From Lycorma delicatula (Eukaryota; Arthropoda; Insecta; Hemiptera; Fulgoridae), in contig NC_134456.1 in the NCBI RefSeq assembly GCF_047948215.1, forward strand, positions 55,569,959 to 55,633,958: a stretch of 64,000 bases of DNA, in the 5' to 3' direction. Every line of letters begins with the position of its first letter. Within the stretch, counting starts at the first letter, position 1. Of this stretch, positions 1 through 11,764 are shown piece by piece. The translations under genes and the position numbers were made by a program. Below the pieces are notes generated by a model. That model saw only the letters and a program-made list of their open reading frames with translations, searched no databases and was not told the origin of the DNA.

Positions 1-1508
1 CAAAAGATGATTGCACACACTCAGTCAAATTTTCATAAAAGCTTTGGAACTTGTTCATCCAGTTACGTGTTTAAACTAATTTTTGAAGAAATTTTTGATT
101 TTTAATAAACTAGTAATATGTATCGGGAACGGGGGTCTTTAGCTCACCTTTTTACCGTTTACGGGTAGGTGTAGGATTAAGCAACTCAATCTGTATGGTC
201 TTGCTTAAGACCACTGAAAGACAGTTTAATTAGGTTAGTGGTAGTACACTGACGGGAATGTCCTTCGTGGCATTTACATCGGTGGCATCCTGACTCAGGA
301 TACATTTGAGACTGAAAGATGTCTGTTGCTGAAGTATTGAAGATGACCTCCGGTAAAGAGTCTAAGAGCTAGATACGGAGATACGGTAGGTTTAGTTATT
401 GGGCCATTAAGGTGTCAAAGGATAATTAGTAGTTTTAATTGTTTTACAATAACTTCATATTTGTATAAGAAAAAAGGACGAGGAAATTGTAATATAATCT
501 ATTTTTTTAGAGTACAAATAAAATATTAATTTTAAAAACAAAACTTGGTAGTAAACTAATCGAATTTGTTTTGGGTAGGATTTAAAATGTAAATTTTAAT
601 ACGATGAACAGTATAAAATTATTACCAGAAAAAATACATATAAAAAATGAATACACGCCAAAAAATCAGAAGATTTTACAAAAAAAATTATCATAACACC
701 GCGTATACTACAAATAATAAACTACTTAAATATATTAATAATAATTATAAGAAAATAATAAACAACGATTCTAAATTTAATAAACAAGGCGTACATAAAT
801 TGTAAATATTGTGATATGATATATATCGGAATGACCAACAGTATATTTTTCGTACGCTCAAAAGAACATACTTTAAAGAAACTTTTAAAGATTTTTAAAA
901 ACTTGCTTTATACTTTTCAGTCATAGAATAATCAGATTATTATCATATATTGCACGAGTTTAATTAGTAGGTTAATTTGGATTTTAAACCCTGCATATTC
1001 GGTTTGCAGATTTTGCTGTTTTTACACCCGCACCCTTAATTTACTCCGGTCGGGGGGATGTTTGAAAAATAATGCTGGAATAATATATTGCCACCCGACC
1101 TTAGTAACTGTGAGAAATTTTATCGATCGGCGGCAATATTAGGAAGTATGTTAAATTAAGGATGCAAGATTTGAGGACACACATGAAACAAAATTGAATA
1201 AACTTTGGGAGTTTTAATAAGGCAAGTAAAAAAAAAAAAAAAAAATGTTCAATTTGGGGGCTCCGTATACTCAAGGAGAAGCATTCAAGTAAAATTAATT
1301 TTCAAGGAAATAATCCCTAAGGGGAAATAATAAATTTAAATATGACTTTTTAAAATCACATAGATACAGCCATAATTCTAAATAAACAAAATTGTATTTT
1401 TCTAGGAACGAGATGAAATTTTTGGGTTAATTTGTTTGTTTTTTCAAGAAATATTTAGGCGTAAGGGTTATCAAGAAATTAAGATTTCTATATTTAAAAA
1501 AATATGAA
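1..1508. other. AT-rich intergenic DNA, no gene seen
   Basis: No reading frame with recognisable similarity was found on either strand. About 120-430 is less AT-rich than its surroundings, contains no long frame and may be an old repeat, but I do not recognise it. The remainder is A/T-run-rich DNA of the kind that fills most of the window. Confidence 0.5.
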
Positions 1509-1632
1509 ATGTAAAACAAATTGTTAGGGATGTAGGATGTAGAGGGTATACTGAAATGAAACGACTAGCACTAGATAGGGAATCTTGGAGAGCTGCATCA
1601 AACCAGTCAAATGACTGAAGACAAAAAAAAAA
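1509..1632 (+). mobile_element. RTE-clade retrotransposon, 3'-end fragment with poly(A)
   Basis: This short stretch matches the extreme 3' end of the RTE-type element at 34378-37112: the same run from ATGTAAAACAAATTG through the C-terminal codons, the stop in AAATGACTGA, then AGAC and a poly(A) tail at 1622-1632. It is a severely 5'-truncated insertion of about 125 bp, as expected from aborted target-primed reverse transcription. It has no coding capacity. Confidence 0.85.
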
Positions 1633-2870
1633 TATTTTAAAAGCAAAGGGTAACTTGCGGGATGGATTTAAATTTAAAATATTGTTTTTTTAGGTTATAA
1701 AAGATATATATTTTTTTTACCACAGACTATTGGAGTGGGATGGGCAAACCATTTCTAAAATTGTTTAAACACCCACTGATTCACCCACTGTATTAGAAAA
1801 TACAAATGGGGAAAAATTCCCATTAAGCCTTTTACCGAAGCATAATATATGGGTAAGAAAAAGCAAAAATATATAGTCACTTTAGGAACGGGTAAATATT
1901 AAATAAAAATTGATGGTGATTTGTCATTTTGATAAAAAAACTTCAAATTTGAAAGAAATTTTTATTTCTAAAGTGTCCTAGTATAGATTTGAAATTTTAT
2001 TTTGGTCAAAATACCCCATACCCCCGTTTTTCCAATTTTTGCAAAAAATTAATTTAATACTAGGTACCTTTCTACCAAGTTTGAAGAAAATCGATCAGCG
2101 GGGTTCAGATTTATAAGACATACATACATACGTACGTACATACTGTACATACGTACAAATGTCCATCTGACAAAAATAAATGTTTTGAACTTGAGAGCAT
2201 TGTAAAATAAATTTTTTGGTGATTTTTACAATTTATTTAAAAATTTTTATCGTTAAAAAAGATTTTTCCACTTAAAGTCAGAAAAGTTAAAAGAAGACCT
2301 TTTTTTAATTTTTTTGATCGATATATATTTTTTTCCTTTATAGTAGTAGCTATAGCTGCTATTTACATAGTAGCATAGTAGTTACTGATATAGTATATAC
2401 TAGTAAAGAGTAAAGAGCAACAATAGGCAGTGTACGCATGTATCAGTAATACGTATATAAATTTAACAATAAATACTATTGGTCAATTCAAAAAAAGGAG
2501 GTACGTATGCACTTCATATTATTGTTCTTTGTCTCTGTGCATTTTATCTCTTGTGGTTTTTGCATTTACCTTTTTCGTTGTAAGTACTTTTAGCTTTAGT
2601 ATTCTGTTTGTAACACTAGAGGAAGATACTATTTACAGAACAGCTGTTGTGGTTTCATTAAAATAATTTTTTGAAAATCAAATAACATTTATTTATTTTT
2701 ATTTGTCATGATGGATTTTCATAGTAATTGTTTCATCCATCGATTACGAGTGAATGGATATTTTACATTTCAGTTATACCTCGTATAAGCAGGTAATAAG
2801 CTACAAAAGTACATATTAAAGTAATAATTATTATAAACATAATAATTACTATATAAAGTATATATTTTTA
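1633..2870. other. AT-rich DNA with a probable old element tail and TACG microsatellite
   Basis: About 1960-2160 reads like the 3' part of an old insect element: a line resembling AGTTTGAAGAAAATCGATC is followed by a degenerate CATACATACGTACGTACATAC microsatellite at about 2118-2158. I cannot assign a family. The remaining bases are AT-rich; a 78-residue frame at 2430-2666 has no recognisable features. Confidence 0.35.
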
Positions 2871-3095
2871 AGACACCTGTGTGTCCAGCACAACTAGATG
2901 TTACCAAAGTCTTAAATCCAAAATTTCGAAATTCTACGGCTAATCATTTTTGATTTATGCATGATACGTACGTACAGACGTCACGCCGAAACTAGTCAAA
3001 ATGGATTCAGCGATAGTCAAAATGGATATTTCTGTTGAAATCTAAACCGAGATTTTCGCGATCACAGTACTGTCTTTACTTCGTACAAGGAAATA
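2871..3095 (-). repeat. Dispersed repeat family A, copy 1 (reverse)
   Basis: Read on the minus strand this matches the repeats at about 30865-31340 and 51286-51790. Shared landmarks in order are a GTGATCGCG(A) start, ATTTCAACGGAAATAT, CCATTTTGAC, a CGTACGTAC run, TTAGCCGTAGAAT, TTGAAATTTTGG and CATCTAGTTGTGC. The copies are diverged but collinear, so this is an interspersed repeat rather than chance. It encodes nothing visible. This copy has a short internal duplication of the GTCAAAATGGAT segment. Confidence 0.8.
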
Positions 3096-3852
3096 AAAAA
3101 GAAAAGGAATCTATTAAATGTTGCTAATATTTATTTATAAAGTGTGAACTAAAAACTAATCACAAAAATTGACTTTTTTCAGTATAAAACTCTTGACGTT
3201 ACCGACTACTACTTTTTAAGTCTTAACTAGGGATTTAAACTCTAATACGTAAGAAATTGTTCATATATTTTCTTGAAAAATTAAATTAAAAAAAAAAATG
3301 AAGACACAGTTGCTATACTTTCCTTACAGTGCGAAATTTTTTTAAAACTGATTTCTTGAATGATTTTCCCTTAAAGTTTTTTTTTTAATTTTTATTTAAA
3401 CTATTATTTAAAGAAAATAAATTAAGTTTATATATATATACACCAAATATTTAAGATTACCAAAAAAGGGCCGAACAACAGTTTTCTACATTTATGTACG
3501 CAATATATTCGTATATAAGATTGAGTGCCACTCCTGTCAGTATATAATTGTTGTGTTAAAATAATTAAATAAAATATACACATGTAAACGTATAAGTATG
3601 TTCTCTGAGTTATACTAAATATTGTGAAATTATGTAGTTGCATATATAACATTATAAACCTACCTTTTACGACCTGTTTTAAATTAATAATTATAATACT
3701 AAAAATATTAAATAGGTTCAGAAAATTGATGGATGCCCATTATTTTTTTAAAGCTTAAACGAAATGAGTATTTTCCAGGTAACAAGAGAACTACAAATCA
3801 TGACATAATCTAAAGTGTAGTAATAATAAATGCATGTACATTAAGAAAACGA
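3096..3852. other. AT-rich intergenic DNA
   Basis: No gene, RNA or structured repeat was recognised. A short (TA)n run lies at about 3430-3441. The 74-residue reverse frame here is low-complexity and lacks motifs. Confidence 0.5.
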
Positions 3853-4138
3853 ATTTTTTTTCTTTTCTTTTTATCTGTTTAGCCTCCGGTATTTACCGTT
3901 CAGATAATACTTCACAGGATGAATCAGGATGATATGTATAAAGTGTAGTCTTGTACAGTCTCAGTTCGACCATTCCTGAGATGTGCGGTTAATTGAAACC
4001 CAACCACCAAAGAACACCGGTATCCACGATCTAGTATTCATATCCGTGTAAAAATAAGTGACTTTACTAGGACTTGAACGCTGGAACTCTCGACTTCCAA
4101 AGGAAGACGCGTTCACTACAAGTCCAACCCGGTAGGTT
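3853..4138 (-). mobile_element. tRNA-derived SINE, long form
   Basis: Read on the minus strand the element begins with a tRNA-like head: an A-box-like GGACTTGTAGTGAACGCG followed by a B-box-like GCGTTCAAGTCC. It then has a body of about 190 bp and a tail with ATCATCCTGATTCATCCTG, CCGGAGGCTAAACAG and an A-rich end. The tail is shared with the SINE at 43771-43930, and part of the body recurs at about 25110-25165. The short A-rich 3' end and RNA polymerase III promoter boxes are standard SINE features. It lies directly next to the RTE fragment at 4160-4686. Confidence 0.75.
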
Positions 4139-4159
4139 GAGATAACGAGTTTAATCTGT

Positions 4160-4686
4160 TCATACCGTAAGTAGCACAGGCGAAATGAGCTTTCAGTCAG
4201 AAATACAATTTGTTTACATCAAAAATTAATTTAAATGTCAGGAAAAGATTTTTGAAAGTATATGTTTGCAGCGTCGCTTTATATGGAAGTGAAACTTGGA
4301 CGATCGGAGTACCTGAGAAGCAAAGATAAGAAGCTTTTGAAATGCGGTGCTATAAGAGAATGTTAAAAATCAGGTGGGTGGATGAAGTGACAAATGAAGA
4401 GGTGTTGCGGCAAATCGATGTAGAAAGAAGCATTTGGAAAAATGTAGTTAAAAGAAGAGACAGACTTATAGGCCACATATTAAGGCATCCTGGAATAGTC
4501 GCTTTAATATTAGCGGGTCAGGTAGAAGGAAACAATTGTGCAGGCAGGCAAGTTTGGAATATGTAAAACAAATTGTTAGGGATGTAGAATGTAGGGGGTA
4601 TATCGAAATGAAACGACTAGCACTAGATAAGGAATCTTGGAGAGCTTCATCAAACCAGTCAAATGACTGAAGACAATAAAAAAAAA
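4160..4686 (+). pseudogene. RTE-clade retrotransposon, C-terminal fragment and 3' end
   Basis: The fragment matches the last part of the RTE-type element at 34378-37112, from the region after the reverse transcriptase (KRAF.., then VYVCSVALYGSETWT) to the 3' poly(A) at 4677-4686. A frame of 74 residues at 4342-4566 reads MRCYKRMLKIRWVDEVTNEE and stops where a two-base loss removes the GRPRLEYV reading frame. A TAA codon also interrupts the QR-EAFEM segment near 4327. It is dead on arrival: no catalytic domain is present. It sits beside an opposite-strand SINE. Confidence 0.88.
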
Positions 4687-4974
4687 TTGTAAGGTGAAAC
4701 TACAGTCTGTACTAGTAACACTCACTACTGCCATCTGTCGTTTTATTAACAAATAAAATGTTAATTTTTTTTCTTTCAGGCTAATTGTATACGTTTATGA
4801 CATCTCGGTTAACCTTTTTTTTAATATGTAAAAAAAAAATAACGACACTCAATCATTTAAATTTAAATTAAACAGGAAACTTTCCTTGTCGTATCTAGAT
4901 TACCATTCCGCAAAAGAGATTTTATTTCTTACTGTTGGGTGAAGAGGGTAATAATCGTCAAATTTTGTCTGCAG

Positions 4975-5480
4975 GAGATGGAGATTAATCGTACCAAAAT
5001 GTTGATCGACGCATTTACTGTGAGTAAAGTTTTGCCCACAATATTACAAACAATCCCTTGTAATCGGGGAGCTCGGTGAAAACTTGTTCTCACGTCAAAA
5101 TCATAATATCCGAGGATCTACCTCAGCAATGAGTTTAAGCTGTATCTGCCGTGAACCTAAAGAATGTTTTCTGGTCGCTGTACAGGACAGAAGTGCAAAA
5201 ACGTTACTGCCTCTCATAGCAAATTATAACCGGCCGGAACGGTAATTTTCTCAGACGAGTGGCTCGCATTTGAAACCTACCGAATAATTATAACCATCAA
5301 ACGGTCAATCACTCGGAAAATTTAGTTTACCAGAAAAGAGGGGCTCGTGCTTAAACGACAGAAATTGCTTGGAGATGGGTAAAACAACGGAATAAAACAA
5401 ACACCTTGTAGAACACTGCTTGAATCGTATCCCGTTTCAGTTTATTCGACGCCAGTGCTACCAAGATCGCGATTTTTTTC
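4975..5480 (+). pseudogene. Merlin/IS1016-like DDE transposase relic
   Basis: Several collinear blocks fit the DDE domain shared by the eukaryotic Merlin superfamily and bacterial IS1595/IS1016 transposases. They are an EIN..K start near 4981, a K(C)NRG motif near 5065, REPKECFLVAVQDRSAKTLL at about 5150-5210, SDEWLAFETY at 5251-5280 containing a candidate catalytic aspartate, and HQTVNHSENLVY at 5295-5330 followed by EIAWRWVKQRN at about 5358-5390. The blocks lie in different frames: SDEW and HQTVNH are one base out of register and a TAA follows GARA. The gene is therefore frameshifted and dead. The N-terminal zinc-binding part and terminal repeats were not recognised. Family assignment rests on motif order and should be checked by search. 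Confidence 0.7.
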
Positions 5481-6559
5481 AACGAATCCTAAGAGATATT
5501 GCCGCTTATTGACATTCACAATGATAAATAAGGGGAGTTTTTAATTTTTTTTTTCTTTTAAGTACATGGCAATTTAATATAATAATATTACGTAATTACT
5601 CAAAACAAACGTATTTTGACACTTAACGGAAATTATACAAAACTGGTACGAAATTAATCGACATATTCTTTTCAAATAAAAATAGGTATAAAAAAAAAAA
5701 GGTGATATCATTTCTTCTTTTCCATTAAAATTAAACATACTGTTCATAAAGTTACTCAAATTTAAAATAGGACGATGATTATCCAAACCCCAATTTTTCG
5801 GACGATTAACTACCCGGATTGTTTACATCTGCATTGGACAGAAAAAATAGTTATACTATGTAAAAAAAATTAAATTACTATTCAAATAACGCTTTTCTTT
5901 TGCAGAAATTCTATGATCTTTTATTTTTACTGGGTTTTTAAATGAATTTTTTGTAATTCTTATCGCATGAAACGTAGTACATTTAGGCCTATGTTAAAGT
6001 AATTAAAATTAATTTCTGAAAATATTAATGGAAACTGGTCAAATTAACTGGTCAAGCGTGTGATGTAATTATGATAGTTGTTTTAATTCTGCTGCGCACA
6101 TACATTAGATCAAAAGAAATGACATCATTATTATATTCTTTGCCAGATTTTTTTAAAAGAAATAGTGTTTTTAAAGGTAAGTTTTTATTACTGATTGTCA
6201 CTAAGTTTTATTCTATCTATTAAACAACAAACAAATCCAGTTTTGTAGAAGATAGAATTTTTGTAAATTTTGATGCTTCTTTCAGCAAGTTTCTATAACT
6301 GGGAGACCTTTTACAATAGGCGGCAACATTTCTGTTTTTGTTGGAAGTTGTGTAAACGCGCCACGATATGGGATGGAATGACATCGTAGCCGCATGGCGT
6401 GACATTACCGCCGCCACCACGCAGTAATTAATTATTTATAATATTCCATTCCTCAGAAATCATACATGCGAGTTGAATCCTTCATTGATTGTTGTCATAT
6501 GTTTATTTTTGCATAGTGTACGATGATTATTATTGATCATGTATTCTGCGACGTAGAGC
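5481..6559. other. AT-rich DNA, no gene recognised
   Basis: The reverse-strand frames at 5574-5786 and 6220-6420 are short and lack recognisable motifs. About 6340-6430 is locally GC-richer. Nothing else stands out. Confidence 0.45.
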
Positions 6560-7535
6560 TCCGTGAATTGCCTGCGGTTGCTTATCTATTTCCTGAATGT
6601 GTTCGGTAATGTTTGTCTTCAATTACAGCAGGATGTATGGATTGCTCCAATAAAAATTTTCTTTAAAATTACCCACAGAAAGAAGTCTGAACTAGTTAGA
6701 TCAGGAGATGTTCGTGACCACAATCGTTTAGAAATCATTCTTCTAACGAAAAAACCTGTAGTATCTCCATAGTAGAGCAACCTCTATGATAAGTGGCGCT
6801 GTCCTGTTACAACTAGCAGTCACACTCATCCTCTTGTAGTAACCCTATGAATAGTTGATTAATTTGTCTATGGACGGAAGCATCCTCAGTTTTTCCAAAA
6901 AACAAGGGTTCTATTATTCATCGCCTTAAAACCGCACACCATACGCCAATTTTTTTGTGGGTGGGGGAGATTCAAAGAAATTTGTGGGCTTTCAGTATTC
7001 CATGTTCGGTAGTTCTGACTATTAACATACCCACCAAGATGAAACCACTCTTAATCTGTGAAAAACACTTGATCTAAAACCCCAGTGTTACCTCTGACAA
7101 AGTTCCTGAACCGTTGACGATAATGAATCCTTTTAGCATAATCAACATTAGTTAGCTCATGGATAATCTGTATTCGATACGAATAACATTTCAACATACT
7201 CCTCGCTGCAGTGTGACTGAACCTAGTGAAATGTACTTTTCCTAACTTAGTCTTCGTAAAAAATTTATGAGGAGATCTTAATTAACTGCAGCATTAATGT
7301 CATGTACGACCTGTACAATTAAAAGGCTGACCTGTGTCGGCATGTTTCTGATCTAACAGCAAACCTGTTTCGTGAAATATTTTAATTAATTTCTGAGTAA
7401 GATTTTTCACTTGCGCTTCCTTTTTTAATCTCTTCCTGAAATTTCGCCGACATACAACATGAGATTTCGTCTCTAAGTAAGTTTTCATCACGAATATACG
7501 TTCTTCAACAGTAACCGCGTTTTAACAAACGAAAT
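6560..7535 (-). pseudogene. Tc1/mariner-type (DDE_3) transposase relic
   Basis: Read on the minus strand, most of a transposase of the widespread insect type with an N-terminal helix-turn-helix (DUF4817-like) and a DDE_3 domain can be followed. The N-terminus AVTVEERIFVMKTYLETKSH lies near 7530-7460, with RNFRKRL and a GQP segment after it. HELTNVDYAKRIHYRQRFRN comes next at about 7170-7110. The first catalytic block is FFTD.EWFHLGGYVNSQNYR near 7060-7000, then NNRTLVFWKN near 6930-6890. The final SPDLTSSDFFLW block is near 6700-6670. Stops and frameshifts occur throughout, including one inside the TD.EW motif. The central DG block is badly decayed. No terminal inverted repeats were found. 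A related but different relic lies inside the satellite-bearing segments. Confidence 0.78.
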
Positions 7536-8150
7536 ATGATTACGCAATCTTGTTTAAATTCCACAGAGATTGGCAATACTCAGATATGCAGGCAATAAAC
7601 AGTCCTTCTCACTCCAGCTCCAATCATAACAATATCTAATAATTATTTTATACATCTCACATCAATATATGCATTTTAACAATTATATGCATTCAGTTTC
7701 TAAGAGATGAGGCCTCTTTTAACATTCTGTAATCTTATAAGTAACCTAATAGCAAAAAATAAAGAAATAGAATTTAACTAATCCTCTTACCTTCATTCAA
7801 TTTTTAGATATGAAATTACTACTTGGAATATAATGTAGGTCACTTTTGAAAAAAGTTGTAAATAGTCTTAAATGACTGCCATTTTGGTTACATACCTAAC
7901 ATAATAGTAAGGTGTATGTAAACGGTTACGTAGCCCTTAGTAGCCTGAAGTAAAATTTTTTTTCATTGCTTCTTAAAATATCCATTTAAAATTTTTGATT
8001 TGCTCACCTATGCGAGTCCCTGTTGGCTTTTAAGTGTGATGGTCTCATACAGAAAAATAGATCGTTTTGAGAAAGGAGAATTTGCTAAATTGTACTTTTT
8101 CTCAGTTGAAAAAGTTTCTTTTAAACATTTTCATACTTTATTTTCATTTA
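7536..8150. other. AT-rich intergenic DNA
   Basis: No gene or repeat recognised. A short frame at 8000-8194 runs into a (TG)n microsatellite and is unlikely to be coding. Confidence 0.45.
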
Positions 8151-8700
8151 TGAATGTGTGTGTGTGTGTGAATTTATATATATATACATACTAGCTTCCT
8201 GTCTCAGCTCGCGGTAAATAGTTAAATAGTTACTTGCGTTTCCCGTAGTGGTCAATATTTTTGTTTTATATTCATTAGTCAGGTAATTGGAGGCAGGTAC
8301 AGCCAGTCACAAATACAGTAATGGTCACAGTGGCTGTATTCGTTGAGCCACAGCGCCGTATACTTTCACATCCCTAAAAAAAAAACCGAAAGTGGTTTTT
8401 AAATATTTATCTGAAGAGTATTTGCAAGCCCAGATCTACTGAATATCTCGTTTACTGTAGTCGGGATTGGGAAAATTTACAATCGTTTTTCAAAAATTTT
8501 TTTACCTTTCTTCATTACCTTTCAAGGACGAATTGCAAAAATCAAGAAATCGGTTTATTGACATGAAAATTATTCTCACCAAAAATCAGGTTGATTTCTA
8601 CATTTGTTACAATGAAATTAAAAAAAATTACAGGTTTAAAAAACAATTTTAACCTTCGAAAACTCGGAATGGAACTCAAAAAATCTAGAAATTGATTTTA
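8151..8700 (+). repeat. Microsatellite-linked dispersed repeat head
   Basis: A (TG)n run at about 8155-8170 and a (TA)n run lead into CTAGCTTCCTGTCTC and AGCTCGCGGTAAATAG. This arrangement resembles 29709-29792, where CTAGCAGACCCGGC abuts a (GT)n tract. Both look like the end of an interspersed element next to a microsatellite. No coding region was identified in the roughly 500 bases that follow. Confidence 0.35.
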
Positions 8701-8814
8701 GATGTTCATAATCAATCAGTTCAAACCCAGCTCACACAGAAATAGACACTCACAGTTCACAATACATTAATTCAACTCATAATGAAGTGAATTTAAAAAA
8801 CCCTCTTCCTCTTT

Positions 8815-8848
8815 TACACACACATACACACACACATATATATATATA

Positions 8849-8891
<43 letters not shown>
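8815..8891. repeat. (CA)n(TA)n microsatellite
   Basis: A compound CA/TA dinucleotide tract, about 77 bp. It generates an artificial reverse frame rich in Tyr-Ile repeats. Confidence 0.95.
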
Positions 8892-8893
<2 letters not shown>

Positions 8894-9472
8894 TTTTTTA
8901 ATTTGTTTATATTTTTTACTTCTAAAATATATTAATTTTATTTTTTTTAAGTTAGGACAACAATGAAGCAAGCAAATATCATTTCTTCTTCTTTATTTTT
9001 CTTTTCTCTCAATATATATTCTTTCATCCTTTCCGCGTGTTTTTATCTTTCTTTTTTCCGGCCATTTCATTTTTGTGTAATTCTTTACTTTCCTCGCCGT
9101 TATACGTACCCATGGTTGCTCTTTTTCTTCCAGAGTTTAATGAATGTTTGTTTATTTACTCTCTGTTCATCCATTCTGTGTAAATATGGCCCAGGTATCT
9201 CAGTATCCTTTTTGTTACCGCTCTTTAACAGAGCCCAGTCGGTAAGGTATAACGTTTCACCTCTATGGTATCGTTCTCATTACTGTGGCGGATTGGCTGG
9301 GTTTGAACCTTTTAAGAAGTTCTTTATATTATAGATTTCTTTGATCAGGCAACGTACAGGCGGCGCAACGAATATTCATGTTTACGGCAGCGACAGCCGC
9401 AGTTCCGTTTATTCTACTCGTGCCATGCTTTTAGCATAATATTTGCTTCATTACCTAACAACGAATAGGCCT

Positions 9473-9552
9473 TCTTAAGATGAGAACACAATGTGTTCTC
9501 ATCTTAAGATTGTGTCTCATCTCATCACAATTGTGTTCTTAAGAACACAATT
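9473..9552. repeat. Two adjacent perfect palindromes
   Basis: 9473-9509 is a 37-bp inverted repeat with 18-bp arms around a single central A (left arm starts TCTTAAGATGAGAACACA). Twenty bases later 9529-9552 is a 24-bp perfect palindrome centred on TTAA (AATTGTGTTCTT and its complement). The two share the GTGTTCT/AGAACAC core, so the second may be a partial copy of the first. They could extrude as hairpins or mark element termini; no function can be assigned. Confidence 0.9.
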
Positions 9553-9618
9553 TTTTTATATTTTAATCACCTCAATGTTAATATTTCGAACATTATTACA
9601 TTTTTAATTTTAATTTAA

Positions 9619-9623
<5 letters not shown>

Positions 9624-9650
<27 letters not shown>
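9624..9650. repeat. (TA)n microsatellite
   Basis: Pure TA dinucleotide run of about 27 bp. Confidence 0.95.
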
Positions 9651-9964
9651 GATTTTTTATATCAAATTTAATTTCCTAACTGAAACCTTTTAATTAATAT
9701 GCGACCATTTTCTTCGAAAGAAATTATTATTATGCATTTTTCAAAATGGAAAACGTGCTAAGAATTACAAAAGCGCAGCGCTTATGTGAAGCGGGAAATT
9801 GTGAAATAGAGAGCCTACTCTTAAAAGGTATAATATCAAAATCATTTTGATTCGCAATAAAATAAATCATTCTATTTTCAAACAGATATTGAAAAGTAAA
9901 TGCAAGATAATGATTACAAACAGTAAATAATGGAATAATAAATTACAGCAGAAATTAATTATTT

Positions 9965-11060
9965 TTAAATGGTAGAACAAAACAAAACTATTTTAATAAT
10001 AAAACGATGAACGCCATCCACTTTGCAAGAATTATTAGAATTTACGATGTTACTGTCATCAGAATCATCGTAATCATCGATGTCACTTTCATTATCTTCT
10101 AGTAAAAAAATAATAAATGATTCAATAGCATTGTCAAAAATGCGTCCTTGTGGCATAAATTCAGCTTCTGTTTCCTTAACTTTATTAAAATACAGCTTCC
10201 CGTTTTTTTTCTTTCAAACCCGCCACTTTATTTTCACATAGCTTTTGAATATCTTTGATATCAAAAGTTACAGTATGATTTGTTACGTCCGTTAACTTAT
10301 GACCATCTCGATAGGATTTAAATTTGAGTGGCATGGAGGTATTTGGAGAACATCATGCCCATTATTTTTGTAAAAGTTCGTCAAACGCATAAACAGAAAC
10401 GTTTTCTGTTTGCTTTTACCAGATTGTACAATTGTTGTTTCAGAAATCAAACGGCAGGAATGAATGAAGAACATAATGCTTCTGAAACCGATTATCATAT
10501 CTTCTTTTATAAATTGGAAATCTGAAATTTTTCTAAAACGGCCTTGCGACAGGGTGTGTTGTAAAAAATTACAACACAATTATTGGGAAGGTTGGAATTA
10601 ACAATTCTTCTGTCCATTTTAAGTCATTTTCCGCTTTTATTTGACCTCTGTAATTACCACTTTTTAAACTTGCTTGCCAAATTAGTAAGGCGTTTGGTAT
10701 AAAATCCATTTCTCCTCCGACACGCACTATAATAAATTTGCTGCCTTTCGAAACAGTAACTTTTATCCATCACCTGAATCAAAACACTACGATGTAGTGA
10801 GATAAAGATTTTTCGAGATATATTCTCGGCCTATTTTCGGTTCTAAACATTTTTACGGTAGTCACGATACTGAATACGCTTAAATCTTATGTCATGTCGC
10901 TCTGAGAACTTTTCCGACATTTTCGACTTTTTTTCAAATAAGTCTCTATTCCTGAATAACCAATGGCATCTTTAATCGCTAACCTTATCTTTTTCACCGT
11001 CGGCAGTTGTTTGTGAATTTTGTGAAATTTTTTTTGGTCCGTCCCGCCACACACTTGAAT
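9965..11060 (-). pseudogene. IS630/Tc1-like DDE transposase relic, C-terminal two thirds
   Basis: Read on the minus strand, blocks of a DDE endonuclease found in many insect repeats are collinear. MFRTENRPRIYLEKSL near 10850-10800 corresponds to the first catalytic block, with Asp replaced by Glu. VSKGSKFIIVRVGGEMDFIP and ALLIWQASLKSGNYRGQIKA follow at about 10770-10640. A damaged second-Asp segment lies near 10560. NNGHDVLQIPPCHSNLNPIE at 10368-10310 carries the terminal catalytic Glu region. An acidic tail (ESDIDDYDDSDDSN) ends at 9965. Stops and frameshifts separate the blocks. The N-terminal helix-turn-helix region is not visible here, but an N-terminal piece of the same family lies at 46650-47190. 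Confidence 0.72.
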
Positions 11061-11764
11061 GATTCTGAGAAAGGTGATTGACTCATTTCCTGAGTTATAA
11101 TGCTTGGCTTGTACGTATTATTTTTACAATAACTAAAATCACGATAGCTTATAAACTGTAGTTATATACCTTACTTAGGCCTTTAGGCCAGATCTGTGCC
11201 AATTCGGCTTGGACAAGCTATAATTTGTGTATAGGTATGAATATGAAACATTTGTGTGCTTTTGAAGACAAAAATTAATGTTAGTCATCAACTTAGATAA
11301 TCGGGATGGACTTTAAATACAAATGATCTTGTATTTACGCATACAGTTGAAATAGTAAAGTTTGATAGAAAAAGCATAATCAAATGAAATTTTCTTTAAA
11401 ATATTACATTCGTATGGTTGTGATTAAATTTTGGCTGTATAAAGAGAAAATTTACCGAGATAGTTCTGCGTTTAACCATCATTTTTACTCGATAATTTTT
11501 ACTAAGTTATGTTCCTATACCGTAGATTGAAGGTATAACGAAGTAAAAATTTAAAACTCTTCTTTTTAAAAATTTTTAAATACTACCCATATATAGACGA
11601 CCCATATAATAATTGGGCAAAATTTGTAGAAAATAGGTTCGGTCTATCCTGAGATATAAGGTCAAAAGCGGTGCAAAACACACATATATTAGCAAAACAT
11701 TTGACACCCAATTTTTGGGACATCATATTTTGTCATGCAAGTCTGTCACAAGGAGAGCCATGCA
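11061..11764. other. AT-rich intergenic DNA
   Basis: No recognisable gene or repeat. The left limit of the satellite-bearing duplicated segment is at about 11765. Confidence 0.45.

Noticed and set aside
8963..9334. 123-residue hydrophobic plus-strand frame
   Set aside because: It is T-rich, Phe/Leu/Ser-biased and has no domain. A tRNA-like A/B box pair near 9231 and 9298 was considered, but the spacing and sequence are weak.
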